The notes beneath the pieces are model-generated. The model was not told the DNA's origin. It made no database searches and saw only the letters and a list, made by a program, of their open reading frames with translations. From contig CAIVDH010000016.1 in assembly GCA_903904635.1 (NCBI GenBank), forward strand, positions 1 to 11,717: DNA of 11,717 bases, written 5' to 3'. The DNA is from an uncultured Burkholderiales bacterium. Lineage in GTDB: Bacteria; Pseudomonadota; Gammaproteobacteria; Burkholderiales; Burkholderiaceae_D. Within the stretch, counting starts at the first letter, position 1; each line of letters begins with the position of its first letter. Shown piece after piece: positions 7,592 to 11,717 of the stretch. The translations under genes were made by a program, and so were the position numbers.

Positions 7592-8469
7592 TGAACCGTC
7601 TTGTCTCTGGCGCCATTGCCGCGCTGATTGCGCTGATTGTTTTGATGTCCACACTATTCGTGGTTGACCAACGTCAGTATGCGATTGTCTTCGCACTTGG
7701 TGAGGTCAAAGAAGTCATCAGCGAGCCTGGTTTGCATTTCAAGTTACCGCCCCCATTCCAAAACGTCCTGTTTCTGGACAAACGCATACTTACGCTCGAT
7801 ACACCCGAACCGGATCGTTTTATTACGGCCGAAAAGAAAAATATTTTAGTTGATGCATTTGTGAAGTGGCGTATTGTTGATCCGCGTTTATATTTCATCA
7901 GCTTTGGTGGTGATGAACGAAGGGCTCAAGACCGTATGGCGCAGATCGTAAAGGCCGCACTGAATGATGAAATTACCAAGCGCACCGTTCGCGATGTGAT
8001 TTCTGGTGAGCGTGGCAAAGTGATGGATGCCATACGTGCCAAAGTCTCGGAAGAAGCCAAGCAGATAGGCGGCGAAATTATTGATGTCCGACTGAAGCGG
8101 GTGGATTACGTTGAGCAGATTAACAATTCCGTCTATGAACGCATGAAATCTGAGCGTTCACGGGTTGCCAATGAATTGCGCTCAACAGGGTCGGCAGAAT
8201 CAGAAAAAATTCGTGCCGATGCAGACAGGCAACGTACCGTTATTTTAGCTGAGGCCTATCGCGATGCTGAAATCGTCCGAGGTGATGGTGATGCCAAGGC
8301 TGCAGCCATTTATTCCAAAGCATTTGGTCAAAGTCCAGAATTTTATAAATTTTCGCGCAGTCTAGACGCTTATCGCGAGAGCTTCAAAACCCGTAGCGAT
8401 GTATTGGTGGTAGATCCTAGTTCGGAATTTCTCAAATATTTCAAAGCCCCTGGCGGCGCGCATAAGTAA
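7591..8469 (+). CDS. hflC: HflC, SPFH-domain modulator of FtsH protease
   Basis: 292-residue partner of HflK in the FtsH–HflKC membrane complex. It has a short N-terminus, a single transmembrane helix at about residues 5–24 and a periplasmic SPFH domain beginning VVDQRQYAIVFALGEVKEV. The family motif RLKRVDYVEQINNSVYERMKSER is recognisable in pieces (DVRLKRVDY, SVYERM). A helical region rich in Ala, Glu and Arg follows (AEAYRDAEIVRGDGDAKAAAIY), typical of prohibitin-like proteins. The C-terminus ends shortly after FLKYFK. It is somewhat shorter than E. coli HflC (334), within family range. Start, overlap and ribosome binding site are unambiguous. Confidence 0.96.
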   Translation: MNRLVSGAIAALIALIVLMSTLFVVDQRQYAIVFALGEVKEVISEPGLHFKLPPPFQNVLFLDKRILTLDTPEPDRFITAEKKNILVDAFVKWRIVDPRLYFISFGGDERRAQDRMAQIVKAALNDEITKRTVRDVISGERGKVMDAIRAKVSEEAKQIGGEIIDVRLKRVDYVEQINNSVYERMKSERSRVANELRSTGSAESEKIRADADRQRTVILAEAYRDAEIVRGDGDAKAAAIYSKAFGQSPEFYKFSRSLDAYRESFKTRSDVLVVDPSSEFLKYFKAPGGAHK

Positions 8470-8471
8470 GC

Positions 8472-8475
8472 AGGG
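8472..8475 (+). promoter_or_regulatory. Ribosome binding site of the DUF2065 gene
   Basis: AGGG is 5 bases before GTG 8481 in the 11-base gap after hflC and supports a GTG start for this small gene. Confidence 0.6.
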
Positions 8476-8480
8476 TTGTT

Positions 8481-8681
8481 GTGACTGCACCTTTGTTGCT
8501 CGCGCTCGGGCTGTTTTTTGTTATAGAGGGCTTGTTTCCTTTTTTCTTTCCCAGGCAGTGGCGCCAGACTTTTTTGCGTATTGCAGAACTTTCTGAAGGG
8601 CAGATTCGTTTTTTTGGTCTGCTTGCCTTGCTCTGCGGTATCCTTCTGCTTGCCTTCCAATTTTTCTCAGCTGACACCTGA
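8481..8681 (+). CDS. Small two-helix membrane protein, DUF2065/YjeT family
   Basis: 66 residues starting at GTG. Two hydrophobic helices are predicted at about 3–24 ([20 protein letters not shown]) and 44–62, joined by an arginine-containing loop. Family features visible are the VIEGL motif with a glutamate (E16) inside helix 1, the PRQWR turn after it, and R43xxG46 leading into helix 2. The function is unknown. The family is recurrently found between hflC and hisZ in betaproteobacteria, and E. coli YjeT is also encoded directly after hflC, so a role at the FtsH–HflKC membrane complex is a reasonable but unproven inference. It is 11 bases after hflC and 8 bases before hisZ, so it is in the same transcript. 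Confidence 0.88.
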   Translation: MTAPLLLALGLFFVIEGLFPFFFPRQWRQTFLRIAELSEGQIRFFGLLALLCGILLLAFQFFSADT

Positions 8682-8689
8682 TCTTTGCC

Positions 8690-11157
<2,468 letters not shown>

Positions 11158-11177
11158 CGCTGGCGGGGTCTGCAGTT

Positions 11178-11717
11178 ATGTCAGATACGACAGACAAGCC
11201 AGACACATCAACCCATGATGCCAGCGACCCTGCGCATCTGTGGGTTTCGTGGGATGAATATCATCGTGCGATTGAATCGCTTGCAATAAAAATTCATGCT
11301 TCGGGCTGGCATTTTGATCAGGTGTTGTGTCTGGCCCGTGGCGGATTGCGACCGGGTGATGTCTTCTCGCGTCTTTTCAAAGTACCGCTAGCGGTGCTCT
11401 CTACCAGTTCATATCGTCATGCCGCAGGTACTGTGCAAGGTGAACTAGAAATCGGCAATCACATTACTTCTACCGCCGGGCCATTGGCCGGTAAAATTTT
11501 ATTAGTTGATGATCTGGTTGATTCAGGTATTACGCTGCAGCAGGTGCAGCAACATCTGCGCACGCATTGTCCACTTGTCACCGAAGTCAGGTCTGCAGTT
11601 ATTTGGTATAAGGCGGTGTCGGTAGAGCGTCCTGATTATTACCTCGAATACTTGCCTGATAGCCCTTGGATACATCAGCCATTCGAAACCTACGACACAC
11701 TCACGCCTGCCAATCTA
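11178..11717 (+). CDS. Purine-type phosphoribosyltransferase, 3'-truncated by window edge
   Basis: 180 codons, still open at the last base of the window, starting at ATG 11178. It is a type I phosphoribosyltransferase: the PRPP-binding loop ILLVDDLVDSGIT lies at 107–119 with the two acidic residues D111 and D112. An N-terminal ARGG segment (LCLARGGLRPGDVFSRLF) precedes it, as in xanthine/guanine and hypoxanthine transferases. The C-terminal PDYYLEY...PWIHQPFETYD resembles Gpt-like proteins. By family size it is probably almost complete. The first 20 or so residues are polar, rich in Asp/Thr/Ser and look disordered. The position 20 bases after purA suggests purine salvage or a linked function, but the substrate cannot be assigned from the sequence. 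Confidence 0.9.
   Translation, partial: MSDTTDKPDTSTHDASDPAHLWVSWDEYHRAIESLAIKIHASGWHFDQVLCLARGGLRPGDVFSRLFKVPLAVLSTSSYRHAAGTVQGELEIGNHITSTAGPLAGKILLVDDLVDSGITLQQVQQHLRTHCPLVTEVRSAVIWYKAVSVERPDYYLEYLPDSPWIHQPFETYDTLTPANL

Noticed and set aside
8370..8660. 96-residue reading frame on the minus strand over hflC end and the DUF2065 gene
   Set aside because: It runs antisense to two well-supported genes, is Lys/Gln-rich low complexity and has no recognisable motif; it is the shadow of hydrophobic coding on the other strand.

Overview
The window is a chromosomal housekeeping region of a betaproteobacterium. All genes are on the + strand and tightly packed. The gene order hisS – yfgM – bamB – der – hfq – hflX – hflK – hflC – small DUF2065 protein – hisZ – purA – phosphoribosyltransferase is typical of Betaproteobacteria. 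A member of the Nitrosomonadales (sensu lato) is my guess from the moderate GC and the short Hfq with a '...VVPARAVN' C-terminus. The presence of HisZ, which enteric bacteria lack, also fits. The exact genus cannot be read from the sequence.

Layout. Positions 1–2947 hold the 3' part of hisS (5' end outside the window), yfgM and bamB, separated by 7 and 15 bases and probably co-transcribed. This block joins tRNA charging to envelope biogenesis (periplasmic chaperone/translocon partner and outer-membrane BAM lipoprotein). A 269-base gap with no convincing gene (2948–3216) precedes der, the double-G-domain ribosome assembly GTPase. A 135-base gap then carries a very good match to a sigma-32 (heat-shock) promoter just ahead of hfq. 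After hfq come hflX (ribosome-splitting GTPase) and, beyond an AT-rich spacer, hflK–hflC, whose products form the membrane SPFH complex that controls the FtsH protease. From hflK onward, gaps are 20 bases or fewer: hflC overlaps hflK by one base, then a 66-residue two-helix membrane protein (DUF2065), hisZ (regulatory subunit of the first enzyme of histidine synthesis), purA (AMP synthesis) and a purine-type phosphoribosyltransferase that is still open at the window's right edge.

Functional themes. The hfq–hflX–hflKC block is an RNA-chaperone, ribosome-rescue and membrane-protease stress unit, as in Escherichia coli, and the putative sigma-32 promoter would give it heat-shock input. The hisZ–purA–phosphoribosyltransferase block links histidine and purine metabolism, which share PRPP and AICAR. 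HisS and HisZ, two descendants of the same class II synthetase fold, lie in the same window.

No mobile elements, CRISPR arrays, tRNA or rRNA genes, or clear intrinsic terminators were seen. I did not find a previously undescribed system. The points most worth checking are the sigma-32-like promoter before hfq, the histidine-rich tail on histidyl-tRNA synthetase, the unexplained bamB–der gap, an Hfq rim substitution, and the uncharacterised DUF2065 protein.
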